Shown in pieces: positions 24,529-32,114 of a stretch of 64,000 bases of DNA. Made by a program: the position numbers and the translations under genes. Within the stretch, counting starts at the first letter, position 1. Each line of letters starts with the position of its first letter. The stretch lies in contig CALQCC020000021.1 of NCBI GenBank assembly GCA_943328975.2, forward strand, positions 1-64,000. The letters are read 5' to 3'. The notes beneath the pieces were generated by a model. The model worked only from the letters and a program-made list of their open reading frames with translations, was not told where the DNA came from and did not search any database. The DNA comes from Bordetella parapertussis. GTDB lineage: Bacteria; Acidobacteriota; Terriglobia; Bryobacterales; Bryobacteraceae.

Positions 24529-25828
24529 AGATGACCAGGCAGTCCGCTTGACCATGGTCACCTGCCTCGAACTCGAAGGCTACACAGTGGACGCGGTCTC
24601 CTCCACCCGCGAAGCCATCGCACGCCTGGCCGAACATTCCTACCCGATCGTCATCTCCGACATCTATCTCGACGAGCGCACCGGCATCGACGTCCTGCAA
24701 TCCGCGCGCCGCCAGAACCCCGACTGCGCAGTCATTTTGATGTCCGGCCGCGGCAGCATGGAAACCGTGATGGCCGCCACCGAAGGCGGTGCCTTTGAAT
24801 ATTTGGCAAAGCCGTTTGAGATGGCGCAAATGGTGGAAACCATCAAGCGCGCCGAACAATCCTTCCAACCCGCCACCAACGGCGACGAGGATGCCGAGCC
24901 CATCAACGATCTGCCCGACACCGAAATGATCGGCAGCTCCTCGCGCATGATCGACATCTACAAGACGATCTCGCGCGTCGCGCCCACCGACGCCACCGTC
25001 CTCATCGAAGGCGAAACCGGCACCGGCAAGGAACTGATCGCCCGCATGATCCACCGCAACAGCCGTCGCGCGGCGCAGCCATTCGTGCCCGTCGACTGTG
25101 GCGCCATCGCCCCGTCCCTACTCGAAAGCGAACTCTTCGGCACTCTCAAAGGCGCCTACACCGGAGCCGACCGCGACCGCGCGGGCGTCTTCGAAGCCGC
25201 CAACAACGGCACCGTCTTCCTCGACGAAATCGGCGACATCGAACACGGCTTCCAACTCAAGCTACTCCGCTTCCTGCAAGAACGCGAAGTTCGTCCGCTA
25301 GGCTCATCGCGCGCCAAGAAGGTCGACGTCCGCGTCATCGCCGCCACCAACCGCGACATGCAGAAGCTCGTCGAAGAAGGCAAGTTCCGCGAGGATCTCT
25401 GGTATCGCCTCAACGTAGTCCGCATCACCGTCCCGCCCCTATGCGAGCGCGCGTCGGACATTCCACTACTGGTCCACTATTTCCTCAAGCGTTACAACGA
25501 GCGCTACCATCTCGACACCCGCCTAGCCGATTCCGGCCTCAAAGTGATGCAGGAATACAGCTGGCCCGGCAACATCCGCCAGCTCCAGCACATGATGGAG
25601 CGCCTGACAATCCTCGCCCCCGGCAACCGCATCGACGCCGACGCCGTGCGCCAAGCCATCGACCAAATGGATTCGCGCGACGGAGCCAGCGATAGCCTGG
25701 CCGACACCGAAGCCGAACAAATCCGCCGCGTCATGGCCGCCACCAACGGCAACAAAAGCCGCGCCGCCAAGATCCTAGGCATCGAACGCAAGACCCTCTA
25801 TCGCAAACTAGAACGCATGGGCCTCTAG
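24506..25828 (+). CDS. NtrC-family sigma54-dependent response regulator
   Basis: 440 residues. Receiver domain with Asp52 (VISDIYLDE), AAA+ central domain with Walker A GETGTGKE, Walker B TVFLDEIGD and R-finger region, and a Fis-type C-terminal HTH (NGNKSRAAKILGIERKTLYR). The sigma54-contact loop reads GAYTGA instead of GAFTGA, a tolerated variant. It is the cognate partner of the CHASE2 kinase and should activate sigma54 promoters that are not evident here. Confidence 0.95.
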   Translation: MQKLLVVEDDQAVRLTMVTCLELEGYTVDAVSSTREAIARLAEHSYPIVISDIYLDERTGIDVLQSARRQNPDCAVILMSGRGSMETVMAATEGGAFEYLAKPFEMAQMVETIKRAEQSFQPATNGDEDAEPINDLPDTEMIGSSSRMIDIYKTISRVAPTDATVLIEGETGTGKELIARMIHRNSRRAAQPFVPVDCGAIAPSLLESELFGTLKGAYTGADRDRAGVFEAANNGTVFLDEIGDIEHGFQLKLLRFLQEREVRPLGSSRAKKVDVRVIAATNRDMQKLVEEGKFREDLWYRLNVVRITVPPLCERASDIPLLVHYFLKRYNERYHLDTRLADSGLKVMQEYSWPGNIRQLQHMMERLTILAPGNRIDADAVRQAIDQMDSRDGASDSLADTEAEQIRRVMAATNGNKSRAAKILGIERKTLYRKLERMGL

Positions 25829-26019
25829 CCCCTGTTGGGGTCCAGAGCGATGTTCTCCACAAGCCTCAGCCCCCCACTCGGGGTCATTGCGGGCAAGCAT
25901 CCACACCCCCTCAACCGTCCCCACCCCAGCATTGACGCCGCGCTCAAATTTCCCCACAGCCTCCTATACAATCACCGCATGCGCCCTTCCTCAAAGAGGC
26001 TCCCAACTCTTTGAGAGAG
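25829..26019. other. Intergenic, no recognised feature
   Basis: The stretch after the response regulator is C-rich with short CCCC/ACCCC runs and contains no convincing gene. It ends just before the remnant. A small inverted repeat, CAAAGAGGCTCCCAACTCTTTG near 25995-26016, has imperfect arms and no U-tract. Confidence 0.35.
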
Positions 26020-26190
26020 ACTATTGCGGCCTGCTACAAGATACCCGAACGCCAGACGGGAAGCCCAATCTATCCGCGAAAGCCTACACCAAGCCGTGGC
26101 CCATCATGCTCCACTACAAGCTCATGCCCGACACCGAGATCCTCGAATGGGTTTGCGTGGAAAACAACACATGGTCGGGAAATGACGCCC
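26020..26190 (+). pseudogene. Remnant of a conserved acidobacterial secreted protein gene
   Basis: The frame through 26040-26186 reads DTRTPDGKPNLSAKAYTKP followed by WPIMLHYKLMPDTEILEWVC, then VENNTW. The RTPDGKP(N/D)LS motif is a hallmark of a large family of secreted acidobacterial proteins in which that motif is near the N terminus and the EW(V/I)CxEN motif near the C terminus. Here the two are almost adjacent and there is no signal peptide or good start, so this looks like an internally deleted remnant. Family memory only, not searched. Confidence 0.5.
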
Positions 26191-26191
26191 C

Positions 26192-27094
26192 TCACAAAAC
26201 TCCGCGCGCCCGAGCGAACCCATACACCCGCCCCACCGACCGCACCACCATCTCGCCGCCAGCATCGCTCTCCGGATTCACCGGCACAAACAACACGGTC
26301 CCCTCCCGCCGAGCAAGCACGTTACTCACCACCAACGCCCGCATCATCCAAATCGCAGCCCGCACATCCGGACACTCCACCCCGAGCCATCCAGCGTACC
26401 GATGCTCCGACCGTCCCAACCCCGTAGCTAACCGAATAGCCTCGGCCATGCTCGCAGCCTGAACGTCATCGCCCGTTGACCCAGGCTGCACCAGCGGCGC
26501 TTCCACCGACATCATGCTGAACAAATTCCCAATCGCCCTCTGCTGCGGCGGCCACATGTGGTCCAGCCAATAATGGCAAGTCTTCGCGATCGCCGTGATG
26601 ACGTTCTTGACTTCTTTCTCGACCCTGTAACCCGGCCCCGCCGGTAAATCGAGCAGCCTGCCTTCGCACCGAGCCGACACGTTCTCCATCACGATCGCGC
26701 GAACCAGCCACTCGGCCATGCCCTCAGTCAAACACTCCACGCGCACCCACCCCGGCACCGAGGCAGGTTCCGCCGGCAGCTCCGTCACCAGCGTCACCCC
26801 GCGGCAAATCTCCGCCACCACCTCGCGATACCGCTCCGCCTGCGCCTTAATGTCCGCCCGAGACCCAGGCTCCAACAACGTCCCCTTGTGTGGGGGCCCG
26901 CCCGCCATCGCCAGATCGCAAAAGCTCCCCCAGATTTCGTCCCATGCGACCTTGCCGTCGTCCCCGTATTTCAGCCCCGCCGACCCCATCGACACAGGCT
27001 GCACATCTTCGTAGCAGTCCTGATACTCCGCCGGAAGAATCGCCTTGAGCCGAGCCTCCAGTGCCTCCAACGCTCCCTGCTCTTCCAAATTCAT
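26192..27094 (-). CDS. Conserved hypothetical protein
   Basis: 300 residues with no signal or membrane segment. A conserved-looking middle includes SFCDLAMAGGPPHKGTLLEP, EICRGVTLVTELP and EKEVKNVITAIAKTCHYWLD. A C-terminal half seems to repeat the theme of the first (SMAEWLVRAIVMENVSARCEG and AAIWMMRALVVSNVLARREG), suggesting an internal duplication. I do not recognise a catalytic family. The next leftward gene upstream is also an unknown. Confidence 0.72.
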   Translation of the reverse strand: MNLEEQGALEALEARLKAILPAEYQDCYEDVQPVSMGSAGLKYGDDGKVAWDEIWGSFCDLAMAGGPPHKGTLLEPGSRADIKAQAERYREVVAEICRGVTLVTELPAEPASVPGWVRVECLTEGMAEWLVRAIVMENVSARCEGRLLDLPAGPGYRVEKEVKNVITAIAKTCHYWLDHMWPPQQRAIGNLFSMMSVEAPLVQPGSTGDDVQAASMAEAIRLATGLGRSEHRYAGWLGVECPDVRAAIWMMRALVVSNVLARREGTVLFVPVNPESDAGGEMVVRSVGRVYGFARARGVL

Positions 27095-27144
27095 CGCGAT
27101 TCATGCCCTCGGTACAATTCTCTCACCCCGCAACCACAGGCCTC

Positions 27145-28257
27145 CTAGAGTTCGTTGCGGAACACAAACACCAGTTCGATGACGAGGATGATGACCACCA
27201 TGAGTTCCAACAAGAAGCCTCTGCTCGCGTGGAACTGGTCCATCATGAACGTGTAGAGGTCGCCCGCTGTGTGGAGCTTACTCTCTACAAGCCGGCGATA
27301 GTCGTCTACACCGATTTTCCCTGCGGCTATGCGGTACTGACGTGCGGAATACATGTCGCTCACGAACTTGATGGACGTATCGATGCGTTCAGTCAGTTCG
27401 CGCACATCCAGCCGAATCTTGTTGAGGTTCTGCGCTTCCCGCGCCAAACGCCATCGCGCGAAAAACCCGCCACGATGATCGAGGGACTTGTACACGCGTT
27501 CCAGCGACGTACTTAAGATCGTGTCGTAATACCGGAACGCGAGCAGTTGCGTGTTCGCGTACTCGAGCAGCTGGACGGTCTGCGTTGCACCATCTTCGGT
27601 GTCGCAGACAAATGCCGCATTCCAACCGACCACCAGCAAATCCTCGGGATAGTAGGACATCCGCGATCCCAGAATTTCGCGCTGCTCCTCTTCTGAGAGC
27701 TCCGCCAGTTCTCCACGGACAATTCGCGCGATGTCACTACCATGCTCCGCGATCAGGTTCGATCCGCTAAAAGAATAGTTGCCGCCCGGTCCCGAGTGAT
27801 TGTGCAGATGAAGGATGTAGTAGTCTTCGGTGAGCCACTCTGGATTTGGCCGCACTAGCGCTTGGCGTGCTTTGTCCAGACATTGCTGCACGATCTGGCG
27901 CGCCTCTGCCTCCAGCTGCGGGTCGGCGATCCACTTGCTGGATAGAGCCACCAATTCAGGCCAAGTGAGATTGAACGGCAATCGGAGCTTGAGGCTTACC
28001 GCGCCGTACTCGTAGTAGTTGAGCTCTCCGCTGAAACCGCCGATGTTCCCAAACACCAAGGGGCCAAGCGGTTGCACCACCGGAGGCCGCTCAAATCGAA
28101 CGTATTCCGGGGACGGATGCCGTAATGCACGGCCCTCAGGACGTTCGCCGTAACGCTCGGCTCCGATGAGCCGCTGAAGTTCCTCCATGCGAATCTCCTC
28201 GCATACATCGTAGAGAAACAAGATCCGCAAGGAGCCGCTTAGGTTCGGAGTAGCCAT
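27145..28257 (-). CDS. Conserved hypothetical protein with C-terminal membrane anchor
   Basis: 370 residues. The N-terminal part is alpha/beta (LRILFLYDVCEEIRMEEL, PEYVRFERPPV). A long helical, coiled-coil-like region lies at about 240-340, and the last 20 residues form one membrane helix (LLELMVVIILVIELVFVF). This architecture resembles the RMD1/RMND1 (DUF155) group of bacterial and mitochondrial proteins but I could not confirm it. The gene is divergent from the MoxR operon with 85 bp between. Confidence 0.7.
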   Translation of the reverse strand: MATPNLSGSLRILFLYDVCEEIRMEELQRLIGAERYGERPEGRALRHPSPEYVRFERPPVVQPLGPLVFGNIGGFSGELNYYEYGAVSLKLRLPFNLTWPELVALSSKWIADPQLEAEARQIVQQCLDKARQALVRPNPEWLTEDYYILHLHNHSGPGGNYSFSGSNLIAEHGSDIARIVRGELAELSEEEQREILGSRMSYYPEDLLVVGWNAAFVCDTEDGATQTVQLLEYANTQLLAFRYYDTILSTSLERVYKSLDHRGGFFARWRLAREAQNLNKIRLDVRELTERIDTSIKFVSDMYSARQYRIAAGKIGVDDYRRLVESKLHTAGDLYTFMMDQFHASRGFLLELMVVIILVIELVFVFRNEL

Positions 28258-28342
28258 TGCATGTCGATTATACCGGCTCCGATGTGTCCCGCTTCGGCGA
28301 CATCGTCAACGCACACCGCAGGCAGTGAGTTAGAATGTTCAG

Positions 28343-29338
28343 GTGCAACCAGAGACCGCCCTTCAGCTAGCCACCTCGCAACTCACCCGCGTTCGTCAGG
28401 AAATTGGCAAGATCATCGTTGGTCAACAAGAGGTCGTCGATGGCGTCCTCATCTGCCTCCTCGCCGGTGGCCACGTCCTTCTCGAAGGCGTCCCCGGTCT
28501 CGGCAAAACCACGCTCCTGCGAACACTCTCGCGCGTCCTGCACCTCAAGTATTCCCGCATCCAGTTCACCCCCGACCTCATGCCCGGCGACATCGTCGGC
28601 AGCGCCATGATGGATACCTCGGAAACCGGCAGCAAGAGCCTCAAGTTCCAACCCGGCCCCATCTTCTCGAACCTCGTCCTCGCCGACGAAATCAATCGCG
28701 CCACGCCGAAAACGCAGTCCGCCTTGCTCGAAGCGATGCAGGAACACACCGTCACCAGCGGCAATCATACGCACCTTCTGGAAAAGCCCTTCCTCGTAAT
28801 GGCCACCCAGAACCCCATCGAAATGGAAGGCACCTATCCTCTGCCGGAAGCCCAGCTCGACCGCTTCCTGATGAAGATTCTGGTGCAGTACCCGACCCGC
28901 TCCGACCTCACCACCATCGTCGAGCGCACCATCCAAAAAGACGAAATCCACGTCGAGCCCGTGCTCGATCACGGCGAAATCATGGGCCTCCAGGACATCT
29001 GCCACCAGGTCCTCTGCGCCCCCCACGTACAGGAACACGCCATCGCCTTAGTCATGGCGACCCAGCCCACCGCTCCCGAAGCCCACGAATTGACCAAGAA
29101 ATACATCCGCTTCGGCAGCTCCCCGCGCGGTGCCCAGGCCCTGGTCGAATGTGGACGCGTCCACGCCCTCTTCCATGGCCGCATGCATCTTTCCATCGAA
29201 GACATCGACGCAGTTGCTCCGGCCGTGTTGCGCCATCGCATCATCTTGAACTTCGATGCCCACGCCGACGGCCAGAACACCGAATCCATCCTCGCGCGTC
29301 TGATCCCGAGCGTTACCGCGGTCGCATCCCGTGCCTGA
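28343..29338 (+). CDS. MoxR-family AAA+ ATPase
   Basis: 331 residues from GTG at 28343. Walker A GVPGLGKTT, Walker B LVLADEINRATPKTQ, sensor 1 ATQNPIEMEGTYPLPEAQLDRF and the C-terminal lid are all present. MoxR ATPases act as chaperones that remodel partner complexes, usually with vWA proteins. It heads a four-gene operon with a DUF58 protein and two vWA proteins. The coding end overlaps the DUF58 start by eight bases. Confidence 0.95.
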   Translation: MQPETALQLATSQLTRVRQEIGKIIVGQQEVVDGVLICLLAGGHVLLEGVPGLGKTTLLRTLSRVLHLKYSRIQFTPDLMPGDIVGSAMMDTSETGSKSLKFQPGPIFSNLVLADEINRATPKTQSALLEAMQEHTVTSGNHTHLLEKPFLVMATQNPIEMEGTYPLPEAQLDRFLMKILVQYPTRSDLTTIVERTIQKDEIHVEPVLDHGEIMGLQDICHQVLCAPHVQEHAIALVMATQPTAPEAHELTKKYIRFGSSPRGAQALVECGRVHALFHGRMHLSIEDIDAVAPAVLRHRIILNFDAHADGQNTESILARLIPSVTAVASRA

Positions 29339-30203
29339 AGCGCTTCTCAGCCCCGCTCTGCTTGAGCGGCTGGAGCGCCTCAGTATCCACTGGCGCAAGT
29401 CCCTGCCCGGCTTGGTAGGTGGACACCACACCTCCCGCTTCGGCGGACCTGGCCAGGAGTTCCTCGATCATCGCCAGTTCTATCAAGGCGACGATCTGCG
29501 CGCCGTCAACTGGCGCGCCTACTTGCGTCTAGATAAGTTGGTCCTCAAGATGTTCCAGTTGGAGCCGCGCGTCCCCGTGCGCATCTTGATCGATGTCAGT
29601 CCATCGATGAACACAGGCAAATTCGATTACGCTCGCCAACTCGCCGCCGCCCTCTGCTACGTCGGACTCGTGCGACTCGATTCGATGACGCTCCAACCCT
29701 TCAGCGATAAACTCCACGATGCGTTCACCGCCGGTGGAGGCCGTCATCGCTTCCAGCCCGCCATGGACTACCTGGCCGCACTCCAACCCGGCGGCAAAAC
29801 CAACTTCATGGATTGCTCGCGCCAGTTCATCTCGAAGTTCCCTCAGCGCGGCTTGGTCATCGTCATCTCTGATTTCCTCGACGACGGCGAATTCGAAAAG
29901 CCCATTCAGTTCCTCAGCGACTTCGGCCACGAGTTGGTCCTCATCCAAGTCTGGGCCGACGAGGATCGCACTCCCCCGTGGGATGGCGAACTCGAACTCG
30001 AAGACGCCGAGACCGGCCAGAAAGTCGAGCTCGCCTTCGACCGCGATGCCCGCGCCCAATACACCGCCGCCTTCGACGCCTACGCCCAGCAAGTCCGTCA
30101 AGTAGCACAACGCAGCGGAGGTCGCTACATCGGCATCCCCGCCTCCGTCCCCGTCGACCAAGCGATTTTTGGTCCACTAGTAGATACAGGAGCTGTCGCG
30201 TAA
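29331..30203 (+). CDS. DUF58 domain protein of the MoxR operon
   Basis: 290 residues from GTG at 29331. The DUF58 signature GQEFLDHRQFYQGDDLRAVNW followed by VPVRILIDVSPSMNTGKFDY (a vWA-like MIDAS segment) is clear. There are no membrane helices, so it is cytosolic or peripheral. It is the usual second gene of MoxR operons. The next gene begins immediately after its stop. Confidence 0.93.
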   Translation: MPEALLSPALLERLERLSIHWRKSLPGLVGGHHTSRFGGPGQEFLDHRQFYQGDDLRAVNWRAYLRLDKLVLKMFQLEPRVPVRILIDVSPSMNTGKFDYARQLAAALCYVGLVRLDSMTLQPFSDKLHDAFTAGGGRHRFQPAMDYLAALQPGGKTNFMDCSRQFISKFPQRGLVIVISDFLDDGEFEKPIQFLSDFGHELVLIQVWADEDRTPPWDGELELEDAETGQKVELAFDRDARAQYTAAFDAYAQQVRQVAQRSGGRYIGIPASVPVDQAIFGPLVDTGAVA

Positions 30204-32114
30204 GTGAATTTCCTGAACCTAGGCTTGGGCGAACTTCTCGGCTTGATCGGCGCAGTCTCCGCCGGTGTCGTTGCGCTCTATCTCCTCGATCGCTCCAAAC
30301 GCAGCCAAGTCGTCGCGACCCTCCGCTTCTGGACCCCCGCGGGCTCCCGCACGGACCTTAAACATCGCCGTCGCATTCAACAACCCTGGAGCTTGCTACT
30401 CCAAATCATTAGCCTCATCTTATTACTGCTAGCCATCGCCGGACCCCAGTTCGGTGTCTTCGACGGCCCCGGCGCAGATCACGTTGTGCTGCTCGACACC
30501 TCCGCCTGGATGGGCTCCCTCAACGCGCAAGGCACCTTGCTCGATCAAGCCAAAGCCAACGTAAGAGCCTATCTGCAAGCCCTGCCCCGCCGCGACCGCG
30601 TGATGCTGGTCCGCGCCGACGCCTTGGCCACACCCGCCACGGCTTTTGAACTGGACCGCGGCATCATCGAATCCGCGCTACAAGCCTCGCAGCCCAGCGC
30701 CTCCTCGCTCGACCTCGCCCTGGCCTTCGATTTCGCCGAACGCGCGCAGTCCTTACAAACCGACCGCCCCGGTGAGATCGTCTACGTCGGTGCCGCCCGC
30801 GTGAACCCCGACCAACTCGCCATCCCTCGCTTCCCCACCAAGCTCCGCGTCATCAGCGTGAAGGCGCCCGGCGAAAACGTCGGCCTGCGCAAAGTGGCCC
30901 TCCGTCGATCCCCCACCGCGCCCGATAGCTGGGAAATCTTCGTCGCCGTTCACAACTACGGCACTAGACCTCACACCGTTGACCTCGCGCTGCAGTATGC
31001 CCAGTCGCCCGCAGGCGCGCGCCGCTTGGTCCTGAAGCCCGGTGCCGAAGAACAATCCGCATTCCTCTACAAAGAGAAAACCGCCGGATGGTTAGAAGCC
31101 CGCATCAACATCAATGACGCCGTCCCGCAAGACGACCGAGCCGTAGTCGAAGTCCCGTCGCAAGCACTCTCGCACGTAATCGTCTATTCCAATGACGCCA
31201 CGCTGCGGCCCCTGTTCGACGCGAACCCGCTCCTCGATACCGAGTTCCGCGCCACCTCTGCCTACGATGCGAACGCCAAGGCCGACCTCGTCGTGCTCGA
31301 CCGCTTCGCGCCACCCGCCCCGCCCAAGACCGACACGTTGTGGATCGAACCGCCGGCAACCGGGGGCTCACTCATCCCCGTGAAGTCCACACAGACCAAA
31401 GCCGCCCTGGAACGCTGGAATCAAGACACCCCCATCGGCGCAGGCCTCTATACGCGCGACGTGACCCTCGAATCCACGGAAGTCTTCGCACCCTCGCCGA
31501 CCGACACCGTGATCGCCTCCACCACCTCTGGACCCGTCATCGTCGCCCGCGACGGCGCGATCAAGAACGTCGCCATCGGCTTCAACCCCACGCGCGGTTC
31601 CATGAAGTACGAACTCGCCACACCCCTGCTGATCGCGAACGTGCTGCGTTGGATGAACCCCAGCGCTTACCGCCGCTTCGAACTACAAGCCGGCTCGGTC
31701 GGCACCACCACCGTCCCCATTGAAGCCAACACCAACGCAGCCGACGTCAAGGTACTCGACGAATCCAATCGCGAGCTGCCCTTCTCTATCGAAGGCGATT
31801 CCCTCCGCTTCTTCTCCGGCTCGCCCGGCACCATCCGCGTCCAAACCGGCGACCGTGAGCTGGTCTATTCCCTTACCCTCCCCGCCCTGGCCGAAGCGTC
31901 GTGGCCAACTCCAGGAGGCGTCGCCACCGGCATTCCGGAAAAGACATTCTCTGAATCCTCGGCCACCGACATCTGGCCCTGGCTCGCCATCGCCGGTGCC
32001 CTCGGCTTGCTCGCCGATTGGATCCTCTTCGGCCGCAATCGCGCCACGCAACTAACCTCGTTCACCGCGCCATGGAATAAGACCGCGAATAAATCAGGGA
32101 GCAAAGCCGCATGA
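30204..32114 (+). CDS. BatA-like membrane protein with vWA-type domain
   Basis: 636 residues from GTG at 30204. The N-terminal BatA domain has a membrane helix (LGLIGAVSAGVVALYLLDRS), RFW near the end of the domain, and a second helix (SLILLLLAIAGPQFGVF). A vWA-like domain follows (HVVLLDTSAWMGSLNAQG), with a degenerate MIDAS (DTSAW instead of DxSxS), then beta-sandwich segments and a final membrane helix (PWLAIAGALGLLADWILF). It overlaps the next gene by four bases (ATGA). Expected inner-membrane partner of MoxR. Confidence 0.88.
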   Translation: MNFLNLGLGELLGLIGAVSAGVVALYLLDRSKRSQVVATLRFWTPAGSRTDLKHRRRIQQPWSLLLQIISLILLLLAIAGPQFGVFDGPGADHVVLLDTSAWMGSLNAQGTLLDQAKANVRAYLQALPRRDRVMLVRADALATPATAFELDRGIIESALQASQPSASSLDLALAFDFAERAQSLQTDRPGEIVYVGAARVNPDQLAIPRFPTKLRVISVKAPGENVGLRKVALRRSPTAPDSWEIFVAVHNYGTRPHTVDLALQYAQSPAGARRLVLKPGAEEQSAFLYKEKTAGWLEARININDAVPQDDRAVVEVPSQALSHVIVYSNDATLRPLFDANPLLDTEFRATSAYDANAKADLVVLDRFAPPAPPKTDTLWIEPPATGGSLIPVKSTQTKAALERWNQDTPIGAGLYTRDVTLESTEVFAPSPTDTVIASTTSGPVIVARDGAIKNVAIGFNPTRGSMKYELATPLLIANVLRWMNPSAYRRFELQAGSVGTTTVPIEANTNAADVKVLDESNRELPFSIEGDSLRFFSGSPGTIRVQTGDRELVYSLTLPALAEASWPTPGGVATGIPEKTFSESSATDIWPWLAIAGALGLLADWILFGRNRATQLTSFTAPWNKTANKSGSKAA

